64,000 nucleotides of DNA from Variovorax sp. Root411 (GTDB taxonomy: Bacteria; Pseudomonadota; Gammaproteobacteria; Burkholderiales; Burkholderiaceae_C). The position numbers were made by a program, and so were the translations under genes. The stretch is from positions 166,244 to 230,243 of the forward strand of contig NZ_LMDW01000017.1 of assembly GCF_001425205.1 (NCBI RefSeq), in the 5' to 3' direction. The notes under the pieces were generated by a model, which was not told the DNA's origin, searched no databases, and saw only the letters and a list, made by a program, of their open reading frames with translations. Below are positions 43,998-52,291 of the stretch, in pieces (within the stretch, counting starts at the first letter, position 1; each line of letters opens with the position of its first letter).

Positions 43998-44093
43998 GTC
44001 GGGTCCTTTTCTTATCGTCCTGCTTTTTGGGATGATTGGCTCATTATTTTCTGATTTTCAAAACCTTTGCAGCGGCCGACACTGCCCTGCAAC

Positions 44094-45389
44094 ATGAGAT
44101 CTTCACCCCACTCCTCTTCGTTTTCGCCGCGCCACCGCTGGAAGGTGCTGGCTGCAGGCGTGGCCGCCAACGCGGCCTTTTCCGTGGCCTTCAGCGGCAT
44201 TCCCATGACCGCCGTGCTGATGCGCACCGGCTACCAGCTCGACAACGCCACGCTCGGGCTGGTGCTGGGCCTCATGGGGTTGGGCATTGCCGTGAGCGAG
44301 CTGCCGTGGGGCCTGTTGACCGACCGCTGGGGCGACCGGCCCGTGCTGCTGACGGGCCTGGGCAGCACGGCCATCGCGCTGGTGGCGATGGCGCTGTGGG
44401 CCGCGCCGGGCACGGGGCACATTCCCGGACTCGGCTGGCTCGGCGCCGGGCTGCTGCTGGTCGGCCTGCTGGGCGGCAGCGTCAACGGTGCCAGCGGCCG
44501 CGCGGTGATGACATGGTTCGACGCCAGCGAGCGCGGCCTTGCGATGAGCATCCGGCAGACGGCCGTGCCGCTGGGCGGCGGCATCGGCGCGCTGGTGCTG
44601 CCTTTCGTCGCACTGCACTTCGGCTTTGCGGCGCTGTACGGCCTGCTAGCACTGCTGTGCGCGCTGAGTGCGGCGCTGAGCTGGGCCTGGGTGCACGAGC
44701 CGCCCCTCGCGCCGCGCAACAACAAGACGGCGGAAACAGTCGCGCCGAAGAGCGGCCCGCTGCGCGACGCCCGCGTGTGGCGCATCGTGGCCGGCATCGG
44801 CATCCTCTGCGCGCCGCAGTTCTCGGTGCTCTCCTTCGGCACCGTGTTCCTGCACGACTTCGGCCACGCGGGCCTTGCGGCCATCACCGCGACGATGGTG
44901 TTCGTGCAGGTCGGTGCGATGGCGATGCGCGTGTGGAGCGGCCGCTGGACCGACCGGCGGCGCAACCGGCCGGCCTACCTGCGTGCCTGCAGCGCGCTCA
45001 GCGTGCTGTTGTTCGCGGGCCTCGCCGTGCTGGTAATGGCGGCGGGCACGCATGCCGCCGATTCACTGGCGCTGCGCATCGCGCTGCTCGCGCTGCTGGG
45101 CGCGAGCGGCATTTGCGTGTCGGCCTGGCACGGCGTGGCCTACACCGAGCTGGCCACGCTGGCCGGCGCGGCGCGCGCGGGCACGGCACTCGGCATGGCG
45201 AACACCAGCGTGTTCCTGGTGTGCTTCGTCACGCCGTTTTCGATTCCGCATCTGCTGGTGCTGCAGGGCTGGCCGCTGGTGTGGCTGGCGGCCAGCGCCT
45301 GCGCGCTGGTGGCGATGCCGCTGCTGGCACCGCCGCCCGCCGCTGCGGATCAGAAGGTCGCGAAGACCGCGTTGAGCCGGTCGACGTAG
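44094..45389 (+). CDS. MFS transporter
   Basis: A 431-residue major facilitator with about 12 hydrophobic segments. The loop 2-3 signature reads GLLTDRWGDRPVLL near residue 80, and the equivalent loop in the second half reads SGRWTDRRRNRPAYL near 285. The family moves small molecules with or against protons; the cargo cannot be told. ATG 44094 is chosen over a TTG at 44067. It is divergent from a LysR gene and overlaps the convergent adenine deaminase gene by 40 bases at the 3' ends, which is unusual in this window. Confidence 0.88.
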   Translation: MRSSPHSSSFSPRHRWKVLAAGVAANAAFSVAFSGIPMTAVLMRTGYQLDNATLGLVLGLMGLGIAVSELPWGLLTDRWGDRPVLLTGLGSTAIALVAMALWAAPGTGHIPGLGWLGAGLLLVGLLGGSVNGASGRAVMTWFDASERGLAMSIRQTAVPLGGGIGALVLPFVALHFGFAALYGLLALLCALSAALSWAWVHEPPLAPRNNKTAETVAPKSGPLRDARVWRIVAGIGILCAPQFSVLSFGTVFLHDFGHAGLAAITATMVFVQVGAMAMRVWSGRWTDRRRNRPAYLRACSALSVLLFAGLAVLVMAAGTHAADSLALRIALLALLGASGICVSAWHGVAYTELATLAGAARAGTALGMANTSVFLVCFVTPFSIPHLLVLQGWPLVWLAASACALVAMPLLAPPPAAADQKVAKTALSRST

Positions 45390-46411
45390 GCGCGCTTGGC
45401 GGCCGCGTCGATGAAGCTGCCCTCGAAGCTGTTCGCCGCGAGTTGCCAGCCCTGCTGCGCGCTGAGCCCGGTTGCCGCGAAGGTCTGCGTGAAGTTCTGG
45501 TTCATGTAGCCGCCGAAGTAGGCCGGGTCGTCCGAGTTGACTGTGGCGACCAGGCCCGCGTCGAGCAATGCGCCCAGGTTGTGCTGCGACAGGTCGGGGA
45601 ACACGCAAAGCTTGAGGTTCGACAGCGGGCACACGGTGAGCGGGATGCGGTCTTGTGCGAGGCGCTTCATCAGCGCCGGGTCTTTGGTGCTTTGCACGCC
45701 GTGGTCGACGCGCTCGACCTTGAGCACGTCGAGCGCGCTCCACACGTACTCAGGTGGGCCTTCTTCGCCCGCGTGCGCGACGAGGTGAAAGCCCAGCTCG
45801 CGGCAGCGCGCGAACACGCGCGCGAACTTTTCCGGCGGATGGCCCACTTCGCTCGAGTCGAGCCCCACGCCGATGAACTTGTCCCGAAACGGCAGCGCCT
45901 GCTCCAGCGTCTCGAAGGCCTCTTCCTCGCTCAGGTGGCGCAGGAAGCACAGGATGAGCGCGGCGCTCACGCCGAGCAACGGCCGCGCATCGACGCACGC
46001 GCGGTGCAGGCCGTTGACGACGGTTTCCATCGCCACGCCGCGCGCGGTGTGCGTCTGCGGGTCGAAGAACATCTCGGTGTGCACCACGTTGTCGGCCGCG
46101 GCGCGCTCCAGGTAGGCCCAGGCCATGTCGTAGAAATCTTGTTCCTTCAGCAGCACGCTGGCACCGGCGTAGTAGATGTCGAGAAAGGTCTGCAGGTTGG
46201 TGAAGGCGTAGGCCTTGCGCAGTTCCTCTACGCTGGCATACGGAATGGCCACGCCGTTGCGCTGCGCGAGCGCGAAGATGAGTTCGGGTTCGAGCGAGCC
46301 CTCGATGTGCATGTGCAGCTCGGCCTTGGGCATGGCGCGCAGCAACTCGGGCAGGCGCTCGGCGGCGATGCGGTCGAAGCTCTTGTCGAAAGAGGGGCGG
46401 AAATCGGTCAT
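45350..46411 (-). CDS. Adenine deaminase (adenosine deaminase family)
   Basis: The 353-residue enzyme belongs to the adenosine/AMP deaminase family, in the branch shown in Pseudomonas to deaminate adenine to hypoxanthine. Zinc ligands are in AELHMHIEGS (His33, His35), VAHAGEEGPPEYVW near residue 215 (catalytic Glu) and TVNSDDPAYFGGY near 295. The blocks FLDIYYAGASVLLKEQDFYD and VGLDSSEVGHPPEKF are characteristic of the adenine-specific group. It has no signal peptide. It fits a purine salvage role with guanine deaminase in the same window. Distinguishing adenine from adenosine rests on recalled similarity. Confidence 0.88.
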   Translation of the reverse strand: MTDFRPSFDKSFDRIAAERLPELLRAMPKAELHMHIEGSLEPELIFALAQRNGVAIPYASVEELRKAYAFTNLQTFLDIYYAGASVLLKEQDFYDMAWAYLERAAADNVVHTEMFFDPQTHTARGVAMETVVNGLHRACVDARPLLGVSAALILCFLRHLSEEEAFETLEQALPFRDKFIGVGLDSSEVGHPPEKFARVFARCRELGFHLVAHAGEEGPPEYVWSALDVLKVERVDHGVQSTKDPALMKRLAQDRIPLTVCPLSNLKLCVFPDLSQHNLGALLDAGLVATVNSDDPAYFGGYMNQNFTQTFAATGLSAQQGWQLAANSFEGSFIDAAAKRAYVDRLNAVFATF

Positions 46412-46492
46412 GGTGGGGACTGCTGCTGCGTTGTGATCCCTCGCAGCATAAAGCCAGCCACCGCCGGCGCGATGCCCGAAACCGTATAGGCG

Positions 46493-47296
46493 TCAGTCGA
46501 TGCTGCGTGCCGAACTGGTCAGCGAGCGCGCGCACAGCAGCAGCGTGGGCGCCAGCTTGCGCACGGCTTCGTCCATGGTCCAGCGGCTCGTCGGCGCCAC
46601 GATGTGCACCGACGCGACCGGGCGGCCCTGGCTGCCCAGCACGGGCGCCGCGATGGTCATGTCGCCGAGGAACAGCTCCTCGGCATTGGTGGCAAAGCCC
46701 TGCTGCCGCGCCTGGCGCAGCGTTGCGAGGATCTCGTCCACATCGGTGCACGTGTGCATGGTGTGGGCGACGCGATCGGAGGCTTCAATGAGCGCGCGCG
46801 CCTCGTCTTCGGGCAGCGCGCTCAGAAAGGCGCGCCCCGAGCCTGTGCAGTACATCGGAATGCGGCTGCCGATGGGCATGTGCACCGGCACGAACTGCGC
46901 ACTGACGAAACGCGCCACGTAGACCATGTCGAGCCCGTCGGGTTCGGTGAGGCAGGAGGTTTCCGTCGTCACCTTGGTCAGCTCCGACAGGAACGGGTTG
47001 GCCACGTCGACCAGCGAATGGGCCGCCAGGTAGTTGAAGCCGATTTCCATCACGCGCGGCGTGAGCTGGTAGCGCCGCGTCTTCGGGTGCTTGCGCACGT
47101 AGCCCAGCTTTTCGAGTGTGAAGACCATGCGCTGGGCCGAGCTCTTGGTGATGTCGGTGGCCTCCGCCACGTCGGCCAGCGTCATGGTGCGCCGCCGGGC
47201 GCTGAAGGCGCGCAGCACGGCCAGGCCCTTCTCCAGCGACTGGTTAAAAAGCAGGCTCTGGCTGTCTTCGGGGGCTGTGTCGGGTGTGGCGTCCAT
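46493..47296 (-). CDS. IclR-family transcriptional regulator
   Basis: The 267-residue regulator has an N-terminal winged helix (about residues 15-80; LADVAEATDITKSSAQRMVFTLEKLG around the turn) and an IclR effector domain (about 95-260) with GSRIPMYCTGSGRAFLSALP. IclR proteins control catabolic and transport genes in response to small acids. It is divergent from the amino-acid importer operon, which it probably regulates; A/T-rich palindromes lie between them. Confidence 0.92.
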   Translation of the reverse strand: MDATPDTAPEDSQSLLFNQSLEKGLAVLRAFSARRRTMTLADVAEATDITKSSAQRMVFTLEKLGYVRKHPKTRRYQLTPRVMEIGFNYLAAHSLVDVANPFLSELTKVTTETSCLTEPDGLDMVYVARFVSAQFVPVHMPIGSRIPMYCTGSGRAFLSALPEDEARALIEASDRVAHTMHTCTDVDEILATLRQARQQGFATNAEELFLGDMTIAAPVLGSQGRPVASVHIVAPTSRWTMDEAVRKLAPTLLLCARSLTSSARSID

Positions 47297-47319
47297 GACC
47301 TGGAAGTATAGCGACAGTA

Positions 47320-47400
47320 CTTATAAATATCGAATATCGATACTCATAATTCAACTAGTGGTTTGTATTTATTGATCAAAGATTCAAAAGAATCGATTAT
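47320..47400. promoter_or_regulatory. A/T-rich promoter region with palindromes, candidate IclR operator
   Basis: The 192 bases between the IclR and importer genes contain an A/T-rich block unlike the surrounding DNA. Around 47326-47344 the sequence AATATCGAATATCGAT is a near-palindrome with direct ATATCGA repeats, and GATTC-AAAA-GAATC at 47381-47394 is a perfect 5-bp palindrome. These are the best operator candidates for the IclR protein and probably overlap divergent promoters. Confidence 0.45.
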
Positions 47401-47488
47401 TGGCACGCATGTTGCATCGCGGGAAGCACCCGCCCCTTTGCTCACTTTCACTTTTCAACTTCCTTTCTTTTCCTCGAGGAGTGCTTCC

Positions 47489-48265
47489 ATGAATCGCATC
47501 GTTCGCCACCTTCACCGCCTGGCCCTGGGTCTTTGCATCGCCGGCAGCGCCGCGCTGGCCATGGCGCAGGGCACCGCCTCGGCCCCCCCGACCTACAACG
47601 TGGGCGCCACCGCTACCGGCGTGCCCTTCACCTTCCTCGACGTGAAGACCAACACCATTCAGGGAATGATGGTCGACACCGTCACGGCCGTGGGCAAGGC
47701 GGGCGGCTTCAACGTCAACGTGCAGCAGACGGTGTTCTCGGCGCTGATCCCCTCGCTCACGGCCCGCAAGATCGACATCGTCTCGGCCGCCATGCTCAAG
47801 ACGGCGGCACGCCAGGAAGTGGTCGACTTCAGCGACCCGGTGTACTCGTACGGCGAGGGCCTGATCGTCAAGGCCGACGACACACGCGCGTACGTCTCGC
47901 TCGACGAGCTCAAGGGCGAAGTGGTGGGCGCGCAGGTCGGCACGGTGTTCCTCGACATGCTGAACAAGAAGGGCATCTTCAAGGAGGTGCGCAGCTACGA
48001 CTCGGTAGCCGACATGACGCGCGACCTCTCGCTCGGGCGCATCAAGGCGGGGCTGGGCGACCAACCCATCATGGCCTACCAGCTGCGCCAGAACACCTTC
48101 CCCGGCGTAAAGCTGGTCGACAGCTACAAGCCCGTGAACGTGGGCGACGTGTGCCTCGTGGTGCGCAAGGGCGACACCGAAACCATGGCCCGCATCAACA
48201 AGGCGATTGCCACCGTCAAGGCCGACGGCACGCTCGCGAAGATCGTCCAGAAGTGGGGGATCTGA
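47489..48265 (+). CDS. Amino-acid ABC transporter substrate-binding protein
   Basis: The 258-residue protein has a Sec signal peptide (residues 1-26, ending LAMAQ) and a type 2 periplasmic binding fold of the polar amino-acid family: FTFLDVKTNTIQGMMVDTV, IDIVSAAMLKTAARQEVVDFSDPVY and GQ-type VGAQVGTVFLDML. It would capture an amino acid or opine and hand it to the permease encoded next. GAGGAG lies nine bases before the ATG. A 167-base gap holding a dispersed repeat separates it from the permease gene, so expression of the two may differ. Confidence 0.9.
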   Translation: MNRIVRHLHRLALGLCIAGSAALAMAQGTASAPPTYNVGATATGVPFTFLDVKTNTIQGMMVDTVTAVGKAGGFNVNVQQTVFSALIPSLTARKIDIVSAAMLKTAARQEVVDFSDPVYSYGEGLIVKADDTRAYVSLDELKGEVVGAQVGTVFLDMLNKKGIFKEVRSYDSVADMTRDLSLGRIKAGLGDQPIMAYQLRQNTFPGVKLVDSYKPVNVGDVCLVVRKGDTETMARINKAIATVKADGTLAKIVQKWGI

Positions 48266-48271
48266 TGCACA

Positions 48272-48395
48272 CCCCCAGGGCTTCGCGCACTTCGTGTCGC
48301 TGCGCCAACCCCCTTGCAGGGGGCAACACCTGCGGCCCGGCAAAGCCGGTTCCGCGGTGTTCCCCGAATGGGCCTGGCTACGTCGGCCGGTCAAT
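48272..48395 (+). repeat. Dispersed ~120 bp intergenic repeat, copy 1
   Basis: This stretch matches, in the opposite orientation, the elements at 51650-51783 and 62025-62142. Shared blocks include CGCGCACTTCGTGTCG, a C-run/G-run hairpin, CAACACCTGCGG and AGCCGGTTCCGCGGTG. It has several small hairpins and no coding potential. Here it sits inside an operon between the binding protein and permease genes, and could end part of the transcripts or stabilise the upstream message. Confidence 0.75.
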
Positions 48396-48432
48396 TCGGC
48401 GTGCTGCGCATCGAACGACAGGATTGATGTAG

Positions 48433-49104
48433 ATGGCTGCTCCCTCCTTCCTCCAGCACGCGCAGGACTTCCTGCCGATCCTCCTGCAGGGCGCGGTGGT
48501 CACCGTGCAGGTCACGGTGCTCGCGTTCCTGCTGAGCAGCGCGCTCGGCCTTGCGCTTGCGCTGATGAAGCTGTCGCCCGTGCGCGCCCTTTCCTGGGCG
48601 GCCACGGTGGCCATCAACGTGATCCGAGGGCTGCCGATCATCGTGCAGCTGTTCTACATCTACTTCGTGCTGCCCGAGTTCGGCGTGCAGCTCACGGCCT
48701 TCCAGGCCGGCGTGATCGGCCTGGGCATTGCGTACTCGGCCTACCAGGCCGAGAACTTCCGCGCCGGCATCGAAGCCGTCGACCCGGGCCAGCGCGAGGC
48801 CGCGCAGGCCATGGGCATGCGCTCGGCGCTGATCATGCGCCGCGTGATCCTGCCGCAGGCCTTTCGCATCGCGCTGCCGCCATACGGCAACACGCTGGTG
48901 ATGATGCTGAAAGACTCCTCGCTGGTCTCGACCATCACTGTGGCCGAGATGACGCGCGCCGGCCAGCTCATCGCCTCGTCGACCTTCCAGAACATGACGG
49001 TCTACACGCTGGTCGCGCTGCTCTACCTGCTCATGAGCCTGCCGCTGGTCTGGTGCCTGCGCCGGCTCGAGAAGCGCTTTGCCGCCGGGAGAAAACAACC
49101 ATGA
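48433..49104 (+). CDS. Amino-acid ABC transporter permease (HisM/GlnP-like)
   Basis: The 223-residue protein is an inner-membrane permease with about five hydrophobic segments. The first reads LLQGAVVTVQVTVLAFLLSS, and the ATPase-contacting EAA loop is EAVDPGQREAAQAMGMRSAL near residue 115. IRGLPIIVQLFYIYF is a typical family block. It is coupled to the downstream ATPase by an ATGA overlap. A single permease gene suggests a homodimeric channel. Confidence 0.92.
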   Translation: MAAPSFLQHAQDFLPILLQGAVVTVQVTVLAFLLSSALGLALALMKLSPVRALSWAATVAINVIRGLPIIVQLFYIYFVLPEFGVQLTAFQAGVIGLGIAYSAYQAENFRAGIEAVDPGQREAAQAMGMRSALIMRRVILPQAFRIALPPYGNTLVMMLKDSSLVSTITVAEMTRAGQLIASSTFQNMTVYTLVALLYLLMSLPLVWCLRRLEKRFAAGRKQP

Positions 49105-49871
49105 CCATGATCCAGGTCGAAGGACTGGAAAAACGCTTCGGCACGCACCGCGTGCTGCAGGGCGTGAGCCTCCATGTGAACAAGGGCGAAGTGGTGTGCC
49201 TCATCGGCCCTTCGGGCTCGGGCAAGTCGACGGTGCTTCGCTGCATCAACGGGCTCGAGTCGTACGAGGGCGGCGAGGTGCGGGCCTTCGGCGAGCGGGT
49301 GGACCGCAACGCGCCCACCATCCACCGGCTTCGCAGCCGGATGGGCATGGTGTTCCAGCGTTTCAATCTGTTCCCGCACCGCACCGTGCTGGAGAACGTG
49401 ATGGAAGGCCCGGTCTACGTGCTGCGCCAGAACGCGGCGCAGGCGCGCGAAGAGGCGCTGGCGCTGCTGGCCAAGGTGGGACTGGCCGAGAAGGCGCAGG
49501 CCTGGCCGGCGCAGCTCTCGGGCGGACAGCAGCAGCGCGTGGCCATCGCGCGCGCGCTGGCGATGAAACCCGAGGCCATGCTGTTCGACGAGCCTACCTC
49601 GGCGCTCGACCCCGAACTGGTCGGCGACGTGCTCGGCGTGATGCGCGCACTGGCGGACGAAGGCATGACGATGATCGTGGTCACGCACGAGATGGGCTTC
49701 GCGCGGGAGGTGGCCGACCGCGTGTGCTTCCTGCACAGCGGCAGCATCGTCGAGGAAGGCCCGTCCGCGCAGGTGCTCGGTGCGCCACGCCAGGCACGCA
49801 CGCAAGACTTCCTGCGGCGCGTGCTGCATCCCTCTGGCGCCGCCGGCAGTGCCCCGGAGGCGCGCGCATGA
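49101..49871 (+). CDS. Amino-acid ABC transporter ATP-binding protein (GlnQ-like)
   Basis: The 256-residue ATPase energises the importer. Walker A is GPSGSGKST near residue 35, the Q-loop reads MVFQRFNLFPHRTV near 82, the ABC signature is LSGGQQQRVAIARAL near 135, Walker B is AMLFDEPTSALDPE near 157, and the switch histidine is in VVTHEMGFA. All catalytic elements are intact. The start ATG 49101 overlaps the permease stop, and the stop overlaps the next gene's ATG, so all three are translationally coupled. Confidence 0.95.
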   Translation: MTMIQVEGLEKRFGTHRVLQGVSLHVNKGEVVCLIGPSGSGKSTVLRCINGLESYEGGEVRAFGERVDRNAPTIHRLRSRMGMVFQRFNLFPHRTVLENVMEGPVYVLRQNAAQAREEALALLAKVGLAEKAQAWPAQLSGGQQQRVAIARALAMKPEAMLFDEPTSALDPELVGDVLGVMRALADEGMTMIVVTHEMGFAREVADRVCFLHSGSIVEEGPSAQVLGAPRQARTQDFLRRVLHPSGAAGSAPEARA

Positions 49872-51154
49872 GCGGTCGTGCCACGCCGATGCCGCCATCG
49901 CTCTGGGCCGCCACCGCACCACCCGCGCCGCCGACGCCGCCGCTGACCGAATCGCGCAATGTCGACGTGCTGATCGTGGGCGGCGGCTTCACCGGCCTGT
50001 CGGCCGCGCTGCATCTGGCCGAGGCGGGCGTGCAGGTCTGCGTGCTCGAAGCGCACGAGCCCGGCTGGGGCGCGTCGGGGCGCAACGGCGGGCAGGTGAA
50101 CCCCACGCTCAAGTACGACCCCGACGAACTCGTCCGGCTCTACGGCTGCGCGCATGCCGAACCCTTGATCGATGCGGTCTCGCACTCGGCCGACCTGGTG
50201 TTCGAGCTGATCGCGCGCCACGGCATCGATTGCCAGCCGGTGCGCAACGGCTGGCTCCAGGTGGCCTACGCACCGAAGGCCGTGGCGGGCCTGCATGCCC
50301 GCGCCGAGCAATGGGCCAGGCGCGGCGTGAAGACGCAGATGCTCGACCGCGCAGCCGTTGGCGCGCGGCTCGGTACCGACGCCTTTGCCGGTGGCTGGCT
50401 CGACGGCCGCGCCGGCGGCATCCAGCCACTGGCCTACACGCGCGGACTGGTGCACGCCGCGCAGGGTTTCGGTGCGGCGGTGCACGGCGGCACCGAGGTC
50501 ACGGCGCTGGAGCGCCGCGGCACGCACTGGCACGCGAGCACATCGACCGGCGCCACGGTCATCGCGGAGCAGGTCGTCATCGCGACCAACGGCTACACGG
50601 GGGCGCTGTGGCCCAAGCTGCAGCGCACGGTGCTGGCCGCGAACAGCTTCATCGTCGCAACGGAACCGCTCAAGGGCGCGGCGGCCGATGCCATCCTGCC
50701 GCACGGCGAAACGGCTTCGACCTCGCAGCGCCTGCTGCTCTACTTCCGCAAGGACGCGCAGGGCCGCCTGCTGATGGGCGGGCGCGGGCACTTCGCCGAC
50801 CCCACGGGCCCCACGGATTTCGCGCACCTGGAGCGCTCGCTCGAACTGCTGTTCCCCCAGCTAGGGCCGCTGCGCTACGAGTACCGCTGGGCCGGCCGCA
50901 TCGCGGTCACGCGCGACTTCATGCCGCACGTGCACACGCCGGCGCCGGGCGTGACGATCGCGCTGGGCTACAACGGACGGGGCATCGCGCTGGCCACGAG
51001 CATGGGCAAGCACCTGGCTGCGCGGCTCGTGGATGCGGGCGCGAATTTTCCATACCCGGTGACGCCGATCCAGCCGATCCCGCTGCATGGCCTGCAGCGC
51101 TTCTACGTGGCCGGAGGCGTGGCCTGGTACAGCCTGCTCGACCGGCTGGCCTGA
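49868..51154 (+). CDS. FAD-dependent amine/amino-acid oxidoreductase (DAO family)
   Basis: The 428-residue enzyme has an N-terminal FAD-binding Rossmann motif (VDVLIVGGGFTGLSAALHLAE near residue 33, here split) and the arrangement GWGASGRNGGQVNP typical of the gamma-glutamylputrescine oxidase/sarcosine-oxidase type of DAO proteins. The C-terminal AL-GYNGRGIALATSMGKHLA binds FAD. It would oxidise an amine or amino acid to imine with hydrogen peroxide release. Its ATGA coupling to the importer suggests it acts on the imported compound. The substrate is not determinable. Confidence 0.9.
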   Translation: MSGRATPMPPSLWAATAPPAPPTPPLTESRNVDVLIVGGGFTGLSAALHLAEAGVQVCVLEAHEPGWGASGRNGGQVNPTLKYDPDELVRLYGCAHAEPLIDAVSHSADLVFELIARHGIDCQPVRNGWLQVAYAPKAVAGLHARAEQWARRGVKTQMLDRAAVGARLGTDAFAGGWLDGRAGGIQPLAYTRGLVHAAQGFGAAVHGGTEVTALERRGTHWHASTSTGATVIAEQVVIATNGYTGALWPKLQRTVLAANSFIVATEPLKGAAADAILPHGETASTSQRLLLYFRKDAQGRLLMGGRGHFADPTGPTDFAHLERSLELLFPQLGPLRYEYRWAGRIAVTRDFMPHVHTPAPGVTIALGYNGRGIALATSMGKHLAARLVDAGANFPYPVTPIQPIPLHGLQRFYVAGGVAWYSLLDRLA

Positions 51155-51243
51155 CGAGTCGCCCAGGTGCCCGGGATGTCTTGCCATGTCGCACGCCTGT
51201 GCGTCAAATGCCGGGCATCCCTACTCACCTCTTCAGGAGACAC

Positions 51244-51636
51244 ATGCCCATCGACACCCTCGCCACCTGGCACCGGCTCGTCAAGGAACGCGATGTAGCG
51301 GGGCTCGATGCCCTGCTCGACGACGACGCTGTCTTCCATTCGCCGGTGGTGCACAAGCCCCAGGTCGGGAAGGCGATCACGCAGAAGTACCTGGCAGCGG
51401 CGTTCCAGGTCTTCTTCAACGAGAGCTTCCGCTATGTGCGCGAACTCAGGTCAGAGCACGATGCGGTGCTCGAATTCGCGCTCGAGCTGGATGGCATCCA
51501 GATCAACGGCGTCGACATGATGAAGTGGAACGACGCAGGCAGGATCACCGAGTTCAAGGTGATGCTGCGCCCGCTGAAGGCCGTGAACCTGATCCACCAG
51601 AAGATGGCGGCGCAGCTGCAGCCCCCGCAATCCTGA
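51244..51636 (+). CDS. SnoaL-like/NTF2-fold protein
   Basis: A 130-residue single-domain protein of the NTF2-like superfamily: TWHRLVKERDVAGLDALLDDDAVFHSP at the start and WNDAGRITEFKVMLRPL near the end are the usual blocks. Members are small enzymes (isomerases, hydrolases) or ligand-binding proteins with a conical pocket; no specific activity can be assigned. AGGAG precedes the ATG. It lies 89 bases after the oxidase gene on the same strand and may belong to the same operon. A dispersed repeat follows. Confidence 0.8.
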   Translation: MPIDTLATWHRLVKERDVAGLDALLDDDAVFHSPVVHKPQVGKAITQKYLAAAFQVFFNESFRYVRELRSEHDAVLEFALELDGIQINGVDMMKWNDAGRITEFKVMLRPLKAVNLIHQKMAAQLQPPQS

Positions 51637-51649
51637 CAGCGCCAATGCG

Positions 51650-51783
51650 CCCGGCACGCCCCGGGCGTTCGAACCAGCGCGGCCCCTTCGCGAGACACCG
51701 CGGAACCGGCTCTGCCGGGCCGCAGGTGTCGCCCCCGGCGAGGGGGTTGGCGCAGCGACACGAAGTGCGCGTAGCCTGGGGGA
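51650..51783 (-). repeat. Dispersed ~120 bp intergenic repeat, copy 2
   Basis: The opposite-orientation counterpart of the element at 48272-48395, sharing CACCGCGGAACCGGCT, GCCGCAGGTGT, a C/G-run hairpin and CGACACGAAGTGCGCG. It lies between the convergent ends of the SnoaL-like gene and the last gene of the TOMM cluster, so it marks the boundary between two units. Confidence 0.75.
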
Positions 51784-51787
51784 GTGT

Positions 51788-52231
51788 TTATTCAGCTACG
51801 ACCTGCAGGCTGCCCTGCACGCTGTACGCCCGCACGCACATCCGGGTCAGCTGCACGAGAAACCGGAACACGGCCGGCTCGCTCAGGCAATCCGGGGTGA
51901 TCGCCATGATGTCCTTGCGGAACTCCATCAGCCCGTTGCCGGACATCGCCATTTCGGCGGAGGTGCCGTAGTAGTGCTTCCAGAAGTCCTGCAGCGGGCC
52001 GCGCTTCACCTCGTCGATCACCAGCGAATAGCCACGCTCCCAGACCTCCTCGTCCATGGCCAGGCAATCGACGTTGGGGTCGTGCAGACGGGCGCCTGGG
52101 GGCACCAGGAACACGCGCCGCGTCGCTACCCGCTCAACGGCGGCTTGCTGCGGGCGCATTGCCTGACTCCGCAAGCTCGATGGAAGCGGCTGGCGAGGTG
52201 CAAGAAACGGTGAAAGGATGTTTTGCAGCAT
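51788..52231 (-). CDS. Hypothetical protein at the 3' end of the TOMM cluster
   Basis: The 147-residue product has no recognised family, signal peptide or membrane segment. Residues 40-70 hold a Pro/Arg-rich stretch and the rest appears helical (VWERGYSLVIDEVKRGPLQD; LVQLTRMCVRAYS). The ATG at 52231 lacks a clear ribosome-binding site; ATG 52159 is an in-frame alternative. It lies 60 bases after the RhiA-like gene on the same strand, so it is probably part of the TOMM transcript and may be an accessory or immunity factor. That role is inference only. Confidence 0.6.
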   Translation of the reverse strand: MLQNILSPFLAPRQPLPSSLRSQAMRPQQAAVERVATRRVFLVPPGARLHDPNVDCLAMDEEVWERGYSLVIDEVKRGPLQDFWKHYYGTSAEMAMSGNGLMEFRKDIMAITPDCLSEPAVFRFLVQLTRMCVRAYSVQGSLQVVAE

Positions 52232-52291
52232 GGCGTGTGCTTCTCATGAGTGGCGTCCTCAACGGAACCGGGAGGTGTGACAGCTGAAAAT

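Noticed and set aside
44036..46489. An 817-residue plus-strand frame across the MFS and adenine deaminase genes.
   Set aside because: Shadow frame: out of frame with the MFS protein and antisense to the deaminase, without motifs.
48272..48395. Repeat copy considered as a possible tRNA or attachment site.
   Set aside because: No cloverleaf or flanking integrase gene; three similar copies point to a dispersed repeat instead.
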